A stretch of DNA of 64,000 nucleotides, taken from the NCBI RefSeq assembly GCF_000832985.1, contig NZ_CP009920.1, positions 1,984,001-2,048,000 on the forward strand, read 5' to 3'. The notes beneath the pieces are model-generated. The model searched no databases. It saw nothing but the letters and a program-made list of their open reading frames with translations, and had not been told where the DNA came from. This stretch comes from Priestia megaterium NBRC 15308 = ATCC 14581. GTDB lineage: Bacteria > Bacillota > Bacilli > Bacillales > Bacillaceae_H. Below, in pieces: positions 18,852 through 30,170 of this stretch (its first letter is position 1; each line of letters begins with the position of its first letter). A program made the translations under genes and the position numbers.

Positions 18852-18895
18852 TTCAGAATCAACTAACTGCAAACAGGCAATCCGAAGATTTCAAA

Positions 18896-19753
18896 TTATG
18901 CTTTGTTAGAAGAACCGAATTCACGCATTTTACCTTGAACCGTTTCTTTGATTGCTTCGCGAGCAGGTCCTAAGTATTTACGTGGATCATATTGTTCAGG
19001 TTGCGCAGCTAATACTTCACGAACAGCTTTAGCTGAAGCAATTTGGTTTTCAGTGTTTACGTTGATTTTAGCAGTACCTAAAGAAACTGATTTTTGGATA
19101 TCTTTTGTTGGAATACCAGTTCCACCGTGTAAAACTAATGGTAAGCCTGTACGATCTCCGATTTCTTTCATTTCAGCAAAACCTAGGTTTGGTTCACCTT
19201 TGTATGGTCCGTGAACTGATCCTAATGCTGGAGCTAAGCAATCGATACCTGTACGGTTAACAAGTTCTTCACACTCGTTAGCATCTGCATAGATAACGCC
19301 TTCAGCAATAACGTCGTCTTCTTGTCCACCAACAGTTCCTAGTTCTGCTTCTACTGATACTCCGTGGAAGTGAGCTAGTTCAACTACTTTAGAAGTAATT
19401 GCAATGTTTTCTTCAAATGGATGGTGAGAAGCATCGATCATTACAGAAGTGAATCCAGCATGGATTGCTTTTGCACATGATTCAAAGCTTGAACCGTGGT
19501 CTAAGTGAATTGCAACTGGTACTTGAACGTCGTAATCTTCGATTAGAGCTTCAACCATTGCTACAACAGTTTTGAAACCGCCCATGTAGCGTGCTGCACC
19601 TTCAGATACACCAAGAATAACTGGAGAGTTTTCTTCTTTTGCTGCTTGAAGAATAGCTTGAGTAAACTCTAAGTTATTTAAGTTAAATTGACCTACTGCA
19701 TAGCCTTGTTCTTTTGCTGTAATAAGCATTTCTTTCATTGATACTAAAGGCAT
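18896..19753 (-). CDS. fbaA: Fructose-bisphosphate aldolase, class II
   Basis: Zinc-dependent glycolytic aldolase splitting fructose 1,6-bisphosphate. The 285 residues show the zinc and catalytic motif [14 protein letters not shown], the second zinc region [23 protein letters not shown] and the C-terminal LHGGTGIP phosphate site. The ATG at 19753 has AAGGAGGATTTCAAT, a near-perfect ribosome site, as expected for an abundant enzyme. It lies between spo0F and tal, as in B. subtilis. Confidence 0.97.
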   Translation of the reverse strand: MPLVSMKEMLITAKEQGYAVGQFNLNNLEFTQAILQAAKEENSPVILGVSEGAARYMGGFKTVVAMVEALIEDYDVQVPVAIHLDHGSSFESCAKAIHAGFTSVMIDASHHPFEENIAITSKVVELAHFHGVSVEAELGTVGGQEDDVIAEGVIYADANECEELVNRTGIDCLAPALGSVHGPYKGEPNLGFAEMKEIGDRTGLPLVLHGGTGIPTKDIQKSVSLGTAKINVNTENQIASAKAVREVLAAQPEQYDPRKYLGPAREAIKETVQGKMREFGSSNKA

Positions 19754-19803
19754 ATTGAAATCCTCCTTAAAATCAACCTTAGATTAGATGCTAACCAAAA
19801 GGC

Positions 19804-19835
19804 ACACTCAAATAGTATGCTCTTGAATTGAGTGT
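19804..19835 (-). terminator. Hairpin between spo0F and fbaA
   Basis: ACACTCAA (19804-19811) and TTGAGTGT (19828-19835) form an 8-bp stem with a 16-base loop. A short TTTT follows on the minus strand. It may terminate spo0F or lie in the fbaA leader. Confidence 0.4.
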
Positions 19836-19977
19836 TTCATGTAGAAACAACGCGCATCTTTACATAATAGATTGTCGAATTATGAATACAGTAATTAGGA
19901 TACCAACTAACAATGAAAACAGCAACATTTTTAGGCTGATATTCAAAATTTGTTAGGATGAAAACCCTACCAAAACC

Positions 19978-20349
19978 TTAATTCGACTTTACTGGTATAT
20001 ATTCCCTAACAACTTTTCGGATTTCATCAATATCAAACGGTTTTGCAAAGTGTGTTAATGCTCCTAAATCTTTTGCTTCTTGAATCATATCCAATTCACC
20101 ATAAGCGGTCATAATAATGACTTTAATTGCTTCATCGTGCTGCTTTAACCTTTTTAAAATTTCAATTCCATCCATTCCTGGAATTTTCATATCTAATAAG
20201 ACAAGATCCGGTGCTTGCTCTTTTGTAATATCAATCGCCTGGAAGCCGTTCGCCGCTTGAAATGTCGTATAGCCTTCTTTTTGCAGCACTTCCGTTAATA
20301 AAATACGTATACCATACTGATCATCAACAATTAAAATTTTCTCTGCCAA
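19978..20349 (-). CDS. spo0F: Sporulation phosphorelay response regulator Spo0F
   Basis: A 123-residue single receiver domain with no output domain. It takes phosphate from the sporulation kinases and passes it to Spo0B. Acidic pocket residues are in [10 protein letters not shown], the phosphorylated aspartate is Asp53 ([13 protein letters not shown]), the switch threonine is in IIMTAYGE and the lysine in FAKPFD. The start is TTG at 20349 with AAGGTGGG upstream. A sigmaH-type promoter and an upstream 0A box fit the known control of this gene. Confidence 0.96.
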   Translation of the reverse strand: MAEKILIVDDQYGIRILLTEVLQKEGYTTFQAANGFQAIDITKEQAPDLVLLDMKIPGMDGIEILKRLKQHDEAIKVIIMTAYGELDMIQEAKDLGALTHFAKPFDIDEIRKVVREYIPVKSN

Positions 20350-20398
20350 TATAATCCCACCTTTTATATTCCTCTTCTACAGACAAAACTAACATATG

Positions 20399-20427
20399 TA
20401 TTTCGCCTTTAAAACAAAAATCCCTGC
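20399..20427 (-). promoter_or_regulatory. SigmaH-type promoter of spo0F
   Basis: The minus strand reads GCAGGGATT (20419-20427), 11 bases, GGCGAAATA (20399-20407). Each element has one mismatch to the remembered sigmaH forms RNAGGAWWW and RNNGAATWW. Confidence 0.5.
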
Positions 20428-20460
20428 TTATTAGAGAAATTGTTACAAAACATAGCTTTT

Positions 20461-20467
20461 TTTGTCA
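20461..20467 (-). promoter_or_regulatory. Candidate 0A box upstream of spo0F
   Basis: TGACAAA on the minus strand matches TGWCRAA, about 35 bases upstream of the sigmaH-type -35. Spo0A-P control of spo0F is known in B. subtilis. A 7-base match alone is weak. Confidence 0.35.
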
Positions 20468-20589
20468 TCCATCCAACTTCATTGCACTTTACTTTCATTG
20501 TAGCTCATTTCAAGATAGAATACAGATAGCTTTTTTCGTTATACTGTGTAGATAGACGGCTTTAGCCGCTTAAATCGAAGGGAGATTCT

Positions 20590-21120
20590 ATGCTTAAAAT
20601 TTTCACAACTCAACTTTCAGGTTTTTTTAAACGAATTGAAGAACAAGAAGAATTCCAATTTGAAGATGCAGCGCGTATTTTAGCACAGGCCTCTGTCGGA
20701 GAAGGATTTATCTATATTTATGGTGTAGAAGAAATGCACGCCATTACGCTTGAAGCACTAAGCAGTGCAGAACCTTTAAGTCAGGCAAAAGCTTTGCCTT
20801 TACATGAATTAGATCAGCTGACTAGCGTTGATCGCGTACTGCTTGTCTCTCGATTTTCAACAGATAATAAAGCAATGGAAATAGCTGAACGTTTAAAGAA
20901 ACGGGATATTCCATTTGTTAGCATTGCGGCTGTTCCTAAAGAGATAGCCGAACCTTCTTTAACAGCACTCGCAGATGCTCATATTGATACAAAATTGTTA
21001 AAGCCGCTTATTCCTGGAGAAGACGGCTCAAGATTTGGTTTTCCAGCAATGATGGTCGCTTTATACGCGTACTACGGTTTAACTTTCACACTAAAAGAAA
21101 TCGTAGAAGAATATGAATAA
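20590..21120 (+). CDS. ywjG: YwjG, DUF2529 family protein
   Basis: A 176-residue conserved Bacillus protein divergent from spo0F and convergent with pyrG. The sequence alternates strands and helices in a SIS-like pattern, for example GEGFIYIYGVEEMH, VDRVLLVSRFSTDNKAMEIAE split over the sugar-phosphate region, and IPFVSIAAVPKE. It has no signal or membrane segment. Function is not known. A role in binding a sugar phosphate is a guess from fold resemblance. ATG at 20590 follows AAGGGAGATTCT. Confidence 0.82.
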   Translation: MLKIFTTQLSGFFKRIEEQEEFQFEDAARILAQASVGEGFIYIYGVEEMHAITLEALSSAEPLSQAKALPLHELDQLTSVDRVLLVSRFSTDNKAMEIAERLKKRDIPFVSIAAVPKEIAEPSLTALADAHIDTKLLKPLIPGEDGSRFGFPAMMVALYAYYGLTFTLKEIVEEYE

Positions 21121-21154
21121 AAAACACGCTGTCTAAAGACAGCGTGTTTTTTAT
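21117..21154. terminator. Bidirectional terminator between ywjG and pyrG
   Basis: AACACGCTGTC/GACAGCGTGTT with a 4-base loop, A-run before and T-run after, between convergent stops. Confidence 0.9.
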
Positions 21155-21159
21155 TTCAC

Positions 21160-22767
<1,608 letters not shown>

Positions 22768-22953
22768 CTATACTTCCCCCTCTAAATAATTTGAACTGTA
22801 CAATATTAAAAGTTTTCACATAAACAATCACAATTCATTCATTGTGCATGCGAAATTATAAGAAACCTTATGAATGTGAAACGTTCAAGAACCAAAAGAA
22901 AGTTTCTATCAAGGATTTATAAGAACATATCGGGGTGTAAAACATTGATACAT

Positions 22954-22999
22954 AAAATAAAAAAATTGCTCCCAATACCAAAACTGGATTGGGAGCAAT
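22954..22999 (-). terminator. pyrG leader attenuator
   Basis: A perfect 12-bp stem ATTGCTCCCAAT/ATTGGGAGCAAT, extended inside by CCA/TGG, is followed by T7 on the minus strand, 46 nt after the inferred start. The 5' arm contains GCUCCC, the sequence that poly-G tailed transcripts pair with in B. subtilis when CTP is low. Confidence 0.85.
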
Positions 23000-23041
23000 A
23001 GTCTATTTTAAATAAAAACTTTTTAAATGCTTGTTTAAAGA

Positions 23042-23081
23042 GCCCAAAAAAGATTCTACCTACTTCGCTTGAAAAAGTCAA
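23042..23081 (-). promoter_or_regulatory. pyrG promoter with GGGC reiterative start
   Basis: TTGACT (23076-23081), 17 bases, TAGAAT (23053-23058), then 7 bases to GGGC (23042-23045) at the start site. GGGC as initial transcribed sequence is the hallmark of CTP-sensed reiterative G addition at Bacillus pyrG. The promoter lies immediately after the rpoE stop. Confidence 0.85.
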
Positions 23082-23087
23082 GAAGGA

Positions 23088-23624
23088 TTATTTTTCTTTT
23101 TCGTCCTCATAATCGTCTTCTTCATCTTCCTCATCATCGTCTAGATCATCTTCTAAATCGTCAAAATCGTCTTCTGCAAGATCATCTTCATCTTCTTCTA
23201 GCTCGTCGATGTCTTCAAAATCTTCTTCTTCGTCTAGATCGTCAACATCTTCATAATCTAAATCTTCTTCTAGATCATCAAAGTCTTCAACTTCTTCAAC
23301 AACAGCTTTTTTCGCTTTTTTCTTTTTAGGTTTTGCAACCGGAATAACTTCTTCTTCAGCCTGGTCAAAAGGATACCATCCACGAAGACCCCAGTGGTTG
23401 TCCCCTACTGTTAAAAAGCGACCATCAATATTAATATCTGTATAAAACTGAGCTAATCTCGTTTTTAATTCTTGATCTGACATTTCCGCTGCTGCTTTAA
23501 TTTCAGCAATAATTTCTTGGAATGACATTGCTTGACGATCTGTTTTTTCTTCTAGAAGCGCGTAAGCAATCTCAATCATCGACATTTCTTTTAAATCCGT
23601 TTTTGAGTACTGTGCTAAACTCAA
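23088..23624 (-). CDS. rpoE: RNA polymerase delta subunit
   Basis: Gram-positive-specific RNAP subunit that speeds enzyme recycling and changes initiating-NTP sensitivity. The folded N-terminal domain (about 1-90) includes LKEMSMIEIAYALLEE and DGRFLTVGDNHWGLRGWY. The remaining half is an extremely acidic Asp/Glu tail interrupted by a short lysine patch (KPKKKKAKK). The start I prefer is TTG at 23624 with AAAGGAT about nine bases upstream. A GTG three codons earlier is too close to that site. It is followed directly by the pyrG promoter. Confidence 0.95.
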   Translation of the reverse strand: MSLAQYSKTDLKEMSMIEIAYALLEEKTDRQAMSFQEIIAEIKAAAEMSDQELKTRLAQFYTDINIDGRFLTVGDNHWGLRGWYPFDQAEEEVIPVAKPKKKKAKKAVVEEVEDFDDLEEDLDYEDVDDLDEEEDFEDIDELEEDEDDLAEDDFDDLEDDLDDDEEDEEDDYEDEKEK

Positions 23625-23973
23625 ATCTGGCACATCCTTTCTATGGCTATGTATATCGAAAATCTATTAAATCAATTCATCATATGTGTAAATGATGGAA
23701 ACGAATAAATACATACCATTCATTATAAACAAATTCAATACATTTATGCTAGCCTCGTTTCTAAAATTCTCGAGAATTTCGCATAAAACAACGAAAAAAT
23801 AGACATTTTATTACTATAATACATTCTACTTGATATACCAACAGCATCCTTTGACCAAAAGGAATTCACCATCAGTTGTTCTGAGTCCGTTAGGGTTAAG
23901 TCTATAAAAGCCGCGATGACCAAAAATGGTCATCGCGGCTTTTAATATATCACTATATACTAACGATACATTA
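23625..23973. other. Gene-free region between icmF and rpoE
   Basis: About 350 bases. It holds the icmF terminator (23904-23945) and the AT-rich upstream region of rpoE. No convincing sigmaA pair or other element was identified by eye. Confidence 0.6.
23904..23945 (-). terminator. Terminator of the acyl-CoA operon
   Basis: A perfect 17-bp GC-rich stem (23906-23922 with 23927-23943), AAAAGCCGCGATGACCA and its complement around a 4-base loop, with T/A flanks. It is 29 bases after the icmF stop. Confidence 0.92.
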
Positions 23974-26900
23974 TTACATATTTCGACGATATTGCCCACC
24001 GCATTCATATAAAGCTCGCGTAATTTCTCCTAAGCTGGCTACTTTAACGGTCTCCATTAACTCTTTGAAAATGTTCTCTCCTTCTGTTGCAGCTTTCTTT
24101 AACCTTTTCAGCGCATCTTCTCTTTTTTCTTTATGCTGCTGTTGAAACTTCTGAAGCTGATTAATTTGATGATTTTTTTCTTCTTTTGATGCGCGGGCTA
24201 ACTGCATGTCATCAACTGAGGAATTTTCCTCTTCATTTGGATTAATATACGTATTTACTCCTATAATAGGTAAATCTCCCGTATGTTTTTGCATCTCATA
24301 TTCCATCGATTCATCTTGAATCTTACCTCGCTGATACTGCATTTCCATCGCACCTAAAACGCCGCCTCGATCATTTAAGCGTTGGAACTCAGCCAATACC
24401 GCTTCTTCTACCAAGTCTGTTAGTTCATCAATAATAAAAGAGCCCTGTAGTGGATTTTCATTTTTAGTTAATCCATGCTCTTTTGTAATGATTAATTGAA
24501 TGGCCATCGCTCTTCGTACAGATTCCTCTGTCGGCGTTGTAATTGCTTCATCATACGCATTGGTATGAAGAGAGTTGCAGTTGTCATGAAGGGCCATTAA
24601 GGCTTGTAGCGTCGTACGTATATCATTAAAGTTAATTTCCTGTGCATGAAGCGATCGGCCGGATGTTTGAATATGATACTTAAGCTTTTGACTGCGTTCA
24701 TTCGCGCCGTATTTATCACGCATCACAATTGCCCAGATTCTTCTCGCTACACGTCCAATAACTGTGTATTCAGGATCAAGTCCATTACTAAAGAAAAACG
24801 ATAAATTAGGAGCAAAATCATCAATGTGCATGCCTCGACTCAAGTAATATTCCACGTACGTAAAGCCGTTGGCCAATGTAAACGCGAGCTGAGAAATCGG
24901 GTTAGCCCCTGCTTCAGCTATATGATAGCCTGAAATAGAAACAGAATAATAGTTGCGCACTTTCTCGTCAATAAAGTACTGCTGAATATCTCCCATCATT
25001 TTCAATGCAAATTCCGTGGAAAAAATACACGTATTTTGCCCTTGATCTTCTTTTAAAATATCCGCTTGAACGGTTCCTCTCACTTGTTTCAACGTACCCG
25101 ATTTTACGTCCTCGTATTCCTCTTCTGTTAAAGGACGCTTCATCTCCTCTTCCTTCTTCTCCACCTGCTGACAGATAGCTGTATTCATAAACATAGCTAG
25201 TAATATTGGAGCCGGCCCATTGATCGTCATCGAAACGGAAGTCGACGGATGGCAAAGATCAAATCCCTTATACAAGAGTTTCATATCATCAAGCGTACAG
25301 ACATTTACGCCGCTTTCGCCAATTTTCCCGAAGATATCCGGCCTTGGATCCGGATTTTCTCCATAAAGCGTTACAGAATCAAACGCTGTACTTAAACGCT
25401 TAGCGTCATCATCTTTTGACAAATAGTGAAAGCGGCGATTCGTTCGTTCTGGTGTTCCTTCGCCTGCGAATTGGCGCTTAGGATCTTCTCCTTTTCGTTT
25501 AAACGGAAAAACACCTGCTGTATAAGGAAACGCACCTGGCACATTTTCTTTATAAAGAAAACGAAGAACTTCCCCGTATTCTTCAACTTTTGGAAGGGCC
25601 ACGCGCGGAATACGCAGTCCCGATAGGGTATCAACTTGCAGAGAGGTTTTAATTTCTTTATTTCTTATCTTTGTAATAAGTTCTTCTTGCCGATACTGAC
25701 TTTTTAATTTAGGCCAGTTTTCCAGCTTTTCAATCGATTCAGCCGTTAGCCGTTTTTGATATTTCTCCTTTAGCTGAGTGAGCTCTTGCTTGGCCGTTTC
25801 TGTTTCCACTTCTTCCAAAGCACCCTCTAGCTGATAAAATTTACGCGCTGTTTGCACTTGAACATCCGTATTGCGGTGATAAGAGCGAACGCTGTTTACA
25901 ATCTCCTGTAAATATTGCTGTTGATCATTAGGAATGATGGTATATTTCTTTTCACTTACGCGCTCTGATGATTTTTCTACGTGCCAAGACGTACGGCATG
26001 TTTGATGCAGATGATTTACAAGATCTTCAAATAAAATATTTGTTCCCCCGTCGTTGAACTGACTCGCAATTGTTCCGTAAATTGGCATCGTAGAGAGATT
26101 ATTTTCAAACAGCTGATGATTACGCTGATATTGACGCTGCACTTGTTTTTTTGCGTCTTCGGAACCTTTTTTTTCAAATTTATTGATTACAATAAAGTCT
26201 GCGTAATCAATCATTTCAATCTTTTCTAACTGCGACGGCGCGCCAAATTCGCTTGTCATTACATACAGAGAGACGTTTGCAATATCTTTGACTTGAGCAT
26301 CAGCTTGCCCGATGCCGCTTGTTTCGACAATGATAATGTCGAAACCCGCTTTTTTCACGACGGCAATTCCATCTCGAATGGCCGCCGATAGCTCATGTCC
26401 AGATGAGCGCGTGGCCAAACTTCTCATATACACACGAGGAGACGCTGCGATGTTCATGCGAATTCGATCCCCAAGAAGCGCTCCTCCGGTTTTTTGTTTA
26501 GTTGGATCGACGGATAAGACAGCTACATGAATATCTGGAATATGTTCAATAAACCTTCTTACTAATTCATCCGTAAGTGAACTTTTCCCCGCTCCTCCCG
26601 TTCCTGTGATTCCAATAACCGGTATTTTTTGATCCGTCTCGCTTTCGATTACACTTCCTCGGATTTCTTCAAGAGCGGCTGCATGCTCTTTTGTGTATTC
26701 ATAGGCTTCATTTTCAGCGCATGTAATAAGCTGGGCAATTAAACGGTTATTAGCCGGCGTTAAGGTTCGATCCTTCGGCAGTGCAGGGGGATTTGTGTAA
26801 TAACAATCATCGATCATGAATTGAATCATGCCTTCTAACCCCATTTTTCGTCCATCTTCCGGAGAAAAGATTTTAGAAATGCCGTAATCATGAAGCTCTT

Positions 26901-27216
26901 GAATCTCACTCGGAATAATGACCCCTCCTCCTCCTCCATAAATTTTAATATGAGAAGCCTGTTGTTCTTGGATTAAATCATACATATACTTAAAATATTC
27001 TACGTGGCCGCCTTGATAAGAAGAAATAGCAATCCCCTGAACATCCTCTTGTATGGAAGCGTTAACAATTTCTTCAACAGATCGGTTATGCCCCAGGTGA
27101 ATGACTTCTACCCCCTTGGCTTGAAGAATTCGTCTCATAATATTAATGGACGCGTCGTGGCCGTCAAACAGGCTAGAAGCGGTTAAAAAACGAAGCGGTC
27201 TTTTGCTTGTATTCAA
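23974..27216 (-). CDS. icmF: Fused isobutyryl-CoA mutase IcmF (adenosylcobalamin)
   Basis: Interconverts isobutyryl-CoA and n-butyryl-CoA with coenzyme B12. The 1080 residues run B12-binding domain (about 5-140, with DGHDAS giving axial His20), MeaI-type G-protein chaperone domain (about 195-420, P-loop GTGGAGKSS at 205-213), linker, then TIM-barrel mutase domain (about 530-1060). Specificity positions are visible: Phe583 in RQFAGEG and Gln727 in GQNTCIF. These correspond to the Phe and Gln that distinguish IcmF from methylmalonyl-CoA mutase, which has Tyr and Arg. The start is TTG at 27216, overlapping the TetR stop by three bases (TTTGA), with GGGGGAGA upstream. It is the last gene of the acyl-CoA operon. 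Confidence 0.94.
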   Translation of the reverse strand: MNTSKRPLRFLTASSLFDGHDASINIMRRILQAKGVEVIHLGHNRSVEEIVNASIQEDVQGIAISSYQGGHVEYFKYMYDLIQEQQASHIKIYGGGGGVIIPSEIQELHDYGISKIFSPEDGRKMGLEGMIQFMIDDCYYTNPPALPKDRTLTPANNRLIAQLITCAENEAYEYTKEHAAALEEIRGSVIESETDQKIPVIGITGTGGAGKSSLTDELVRRFIEHIPDIHVAVLSVDPTKQKTGGALLGDRIRMNIAASPRVYMRSLATRSSGHELSAAIRDGIAVVKKAGFDIIIVETSGIGQADAQVKDIANVSLYVMTSEFGAPSQLEKIEMIDYADFIVINKFEKKGSEDAKKQVQRQYQRNHQLFENNLSTMPIYGTIASQFNDGGTNILFEDLVNHLHQTCRTSWHVEKSSERVSEKKYTIIPNDQQQYLQEIVNSVRSYHRNTDVQVQTARKFYQLEGALEEVETETAKQELTQLKEKYQKRLTAESIEKLENWPKLKSQYRQEELITKIRNKEIKTSLQVDTLSGLRIPRVALPKVEEYGEVLRFLYKENVPGAFPYTAGVFPFKRKGEDPKRQFAGEGTPERTNRRFHYLSKDDDAKRLSTAFDSVTLYGENPDPRPDIFGKIGESGVNVCTLDDMKLLYKGFDLCHPSTSVSMTINGPAPILLAMFMNTAICQQVEKKEEEMKRPLTEEEYEDVKSGTLKQVRGTVQADILKEDQGQNTCIFSTEFALKMMGDIQQYFIDEKVRNYYSVSISGYHIAEAGANPISQLAFTLANGFTYVEYYLSRGMHIDDFAPNLSFFFSNGLDPEYTVIGRVARRIWAIVMRDKYGANERSQKLKYHIQTSGRSLHAQEINFNDIRTTLQALMALHDNCNSLHTNAYDEAITTPTEESVRRAMAIQLIITKEHGLTKNENPLQGSFIIDELTDLVEEAVLAEFQRLNDRGGVLGAMEMQYQRGKIQDESMEYEMQKHTGDLPIIGVNTYINPNEEENSSVDDMQLARASKEEKNHQINQLQKFQQQHKEKREDALKRLKKAATEGENIFKELMETVKVASLGEITRALYECGGQYRRNM

Positions 27217-27857
27217 ACTGTCTCCCCCTCACACAGTTGTTGAAATGAAAAATTTTTAAGTAAAAAATCTAACTGCATATTTGTATATTCTTCTAATGAA
27301 TAATGCTTTTGCAGCCACCATCTGCGAAATGCCCACATCTGACCTTGAACAAATAAATGATGAGCGAACAGCGAAATTTCTTTATCCGTAAGTGCAAATT
27401 GATTGTTTTCTACGCAGCCTTCGATAATAACCTTAAACATTTCAACCATATCCAGCTCTTTTTTTAATACATATGGAAGCGCATCTTTAGACAGCGATTT
27501 CGCTTCTTGGTACATGACTAATACTTCATCTTGAAGCTCATCCACAACTTTAAAATAGTGCTGAATCGCTTGTTGAAGCTCAGAGATTGTATAACGATCC
27601 ACTACCATCTCTTCTAATCTCTCTCTCACTTCATCATAAATATTGTCACATACAAGATATAAAACATCTTCTTTAGACTGAATATATTCGTAAAGCGTAC
27701 CAATGCTAAACCCAGCGGCTTTGGCAATCTCCCTTGTTGTTGTTCGGTGAAAACCTTTTTCCTTAAATAGCGTGACGGCCCCTTTAATCATTTGATTACG
27801 ACGCTCTACAATCAGCTTTTCATCTTTAATGGATGTGAGAACTTCTCTCTTTTTCAT
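27213..27857 (-). CDS. TetR/AcrR-family transcriptional regulator
   Basis: A 214-residue repressor-type protein. The N-terminal helix-turn-helix is [19 protein letters not shown] (about residues 38-56), preceded by [12 protein letters not shown]. The C-terminal ligand-binding domain is helical. It is unlike the B. subtilis FadR sequence I remember, so I do not call it fadR. It sits inside the operon between acdA and icmF and overlaps icmF. A role sensing a short- or branched-chain acyl-CoA and controlling this operon is inferred from position only. Confidence 0.85.
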   Translation of the reverse strand: MKKREVLTSIKDEKLIVERRNQMIKGAVTLFKEKGFHRTTTREIAKAAGFSIGTLYEYIQSKEDVLYLVCDNIYDEVRERLEEMVVDRYTISELQQAIQHYFKVVDELQDEVLVMYQEAKSLSKDALPYVLKKELDMVEMFKVIIEGCVENNQFALTDKEISLFAHHLFVQGQMWAFRRWWLQKHYSLEEYTNMQLDFLLKNFSFQQLCEGETV

Positions 27858-27884
27858 TTTTTCACCTCTCCTACAACAAGTGTT

Positions 27885-29018
27885 TTATTTAGCAAGATAC
27901 CTAGAAATGACAAGACGCTGAATTTCTTGTGTGCCTTCATAAATTTGCGTGATTTTTGCATCTCTCATAAAACGTTCTACTGGATAATCTTTTGTATAAC
28001 CGTATCCTCCAAATACTTGAACAGCTTCTGTCGTTACTTTCATTGCTGTATCCCCGGCATATAATTTTGACATGGCTGATTCTTTGCCATATGGCAGCCC
28101 TTGAGACTCCAGCCAAGCAGCTTGATAGGTTAACAGTCTGGCAGCTTCTATACTCGTGGCCATGTCAGCTAGCTTAAAAGCAATTCCTTGCTGAGAAATA
28201 ATTGGCTTACCAAATTGCTGACGTTCCTTGGCATAAGCTACGGCCGCATCTAATGCCCCTTGAGCAATTCCTACAGCCTGCGCTGCAATGCCATTTCGGC
28301 CGCCATCTAGTGTCATCATCGCAACTTTAAATCCTTCTCCTTCATTTCCCAGCAAATTTTCTTTTGGAACACGGCAGTCCTCGAAAATAATTTCTGTGGT
28401 AGGTGAAGAGCGAATACCCAGTTTCTTTTCTTTTTTACCAACTGAAAATCCCGGCATATCTTTTTCAATAATAAAAGCGCTCGTGCGTTTTTCATTGGGG
28501 TCGATGCGAGCAAATACGACGTAAATATCCGCTTCGCCGCCGTTTGTAATAAAGATTTTAGAACCATTTAAAATATAATCTTCTCCGTCCTTTACAGCGA
28601 GCGTTCTCATTCCTCCTGCGTCTGATCCAGCACTCGGTTCGGTTAATCCATAAGCACCTATTTTCTCACCCGTTGCCATAGGTTTCAGGTATTTTTGTTT
28701 TTGTTCTTCTGTTCCGAATGTATAGATTGGCCAGCCGGCTAGAGAAGTATGAGCCGACAACGTAACGCCTGTCGATGCACATACTCTAGACAGTTCCTCA
28801 ACGGCAATGCAATATGCTAGATAGTCACTGCCAATTCCTCCGTATTGCTCCGGCCATGGAATACCTGTTAATCCTAGATCAGCCATTTGCGTAAAGATTC
28901 CTCTGTCAAAACGTTCTTCTTCATCTCGTTGTGCAGCTGTCGGAGCCACTTCGTTTTTGGCAAAGTCCCGCACCATTTTTCGAATCATTTCGTGTTCTTC
29001 TGAAAGTTTAAAAAACAT
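27885..29018 (-). CDS. acdA: Acyl-CoA dehydrogenase (AcdA)
   Basis: FAD enzyme introducing the 2,3-double bond in acyl-CoA during beta-oxidation, passing electrons to ETF. The 377 residues show the flavin motifs [15 protein letters not shown] and [18 protein letters not shown] and the catalytic glutamate region [16 protein letters not shown]. Sequence and position match B. subtilis acdA. It lies 12 bases after the paralogue encoded just upstream, so the two are cotranscribed. Substrate chain length cannot be read from sequence. The icmF context favours short or branched chains. Confidence 0.93.
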   Translation of the reverse strand: MFFKLSEEHEMIRKMVRDFAKNEVAPTAAQRDEEERFDRGIFTQMADLGLTGIPWPEQYGGIGSDYLAYCIAVEELSRVCASTGVTLSAHTSLAGWPIYTFGTEEQKQKYLKPMATGEKIGAYGLTEPSAGSDAGGMRTLAVKDGEDYILNGSKIFITNGGEADIYVVFARIDPNEKRTSAFIIEKDMPGFSVGKKEKKLGIRSSPTTEIIFEDCRVPKENLLGNEGEGFKVAMMTLDGGRNGIAAQAVGIAQGALDAAVAYAKERQQFGKPIISQQGIAFKLADMATSIEAARLLTYQAAWLESQGLPYGKESAMSKLYAGDTAMKVTTEAVQVFGGYGYTKDYPVERFMRDAKITQIYEGTQEIQRLVISRYLAK

Positions 29019-29030
29019 GATTATTCCCCC

Positions 29031-30158
29031 CTATAATTGACTGCTAATGACGATGCGCTGAATTTCGCTTGTACCTTCGTAGATTTCGCATACTTTGGCA
29101 TCGCGAAAATACCTCTCTACTGGATAATCTTTCATATAACCATAGCCTCCCAAAACTTGAATCGCATCGATTGCTACATTCATCGCTGTTTGGGAAGCAA
29201 ACAATTTCGCCATTGAGGCTTCTTTTTTACAAGGAAGTTTTTGATCATATAAAAAAGCCGCTCTATACATTAAAAGCTTCGCTGATTCAACAGCCGTTTC
29301 CATATCAGCCAGTTTAAAGGCAATACCCTGCTGAGATAAAATCGGTTTTCCGAATTGATATCGTTCATTTGCATAGTTTTTAGCTGCCGTTAACGCACCT
29401 TCAGCAATTCCTACCGCCTGAGCAGCAATACCAATTCTTCCGGCATTTAAATTAGCCATCGCAATTCGAAAGCCTTCTCCTTCTTCTCCGAGACGATTTT
29501 CTACAGGCACCTGCATATTTTCAAAGTGCAGTTGAACCGTTCGAGAACCGTGAAGACCCATCTTATGTTCATCTTTTCCTACTGAAAATCCCTCCATCGT
29601 CTTTTCAACGATAAAAGCGCTCATCCCTCTCGACCCGCGTTCGGGGTTCGTTTTAGCAAATACAATATACGTATCCGCTTCTCCACCGTTTGTAATGAAA
29701 AGCTTTGAGCCATTTAAAAGATAGTGGTCTCCTTTTCGTTCTGCCTTTGTTTTTAAGCTTGCAGCATCAGACCCTGCACTAGGTTCTGTTAAACAAAAAG
29801 CACCTAAATATTTACCTGTCGCCAGTTTTTTTACATATTTTTGTTTTTGATCTTCCGTCCCAAATACGACAATAGGATTCGTACCTACAGAAGTATGAAC
29901 AGACAAAATGACGCCGAGGGCTGGACTTACTTTTGATATTTCGTGGATGGCAATCATGTACGACACAAAGTCCAGTCCGCCCCCTCCGTATACTTGAGGA
30001 ACGGGAATGCCCATCAGACCCAGATCAGCCATCTGCTTTAATAAACCTCGAGGAAATTCACCCTTTTCCATGTTTGGCACAGCCGCAGCGACTTCTTTTT
30101 CACTAAAATCAGCTACCATCTTTTTAATCATGTGTTGTTCAGATGTAAAAAAGATCAT
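29031..30158 (-). CDS. Acyl-CoA dehydrogenase, second paralogue
   Basis: A 375-residue paralogue of acdA with the same layout: [36 protein letters not shown] and CEIYEGTSEIQRIVI. The tandem pair share many identical blocks but differ through the substrate pocket, suggesting different acyl chains, for example butyryl against isobutyryl or 2-methylbutyryl. It is 12 bases after hbd and 12 bases before acdA. B. subtilis has a bcd/mmgC-type second enzyme elsewhere. Naming beyond the family is not safe. Confidence 0.92.
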   Translation of the reverse strand: MIFFTSEQHMIKKMVADFSEKEVAAAVPNMEKGEFPRGLLKQMADLGLMGIPVPQVYGGGGLDFVSYMIAIHEISKVSPALGVILSVHTSVGTNPIVVFGTEDQKQKYVKKLATGKYLGAFCLTEPSAGSDAASLKTKAERKGDHYLLNGSKLFITNGGEADTYIVFAKTNPERGSRGMSAFIVEKTMEGFSVGKDEHKMGLHGSRTVQLHFENMQVPVENRLGEEGEGFRIAMANLNAGRIGIAAQAVGIAEGALTAAKNYANERYQFGKPILSQQGIAFKLADMETAVESAKLLMYRAAFLYDQKLPCKKEASMAKLFASQTAMNVAIDAIQVLGGYGYMKDYPVERYFRDAKVCEIYEGTSEIQRIVISSQL

Positions 30159-30170
30159 TTCGCCACTCCT

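Noticed and set aside
23088-23330. Plus-strand open frame rich in Leu/His/Asn opposite the rpoE tail
   Set aside because: It is the complement of the Asp/Glu-coding repeat tract (GAT/GAA) of rpoE, not a gene.
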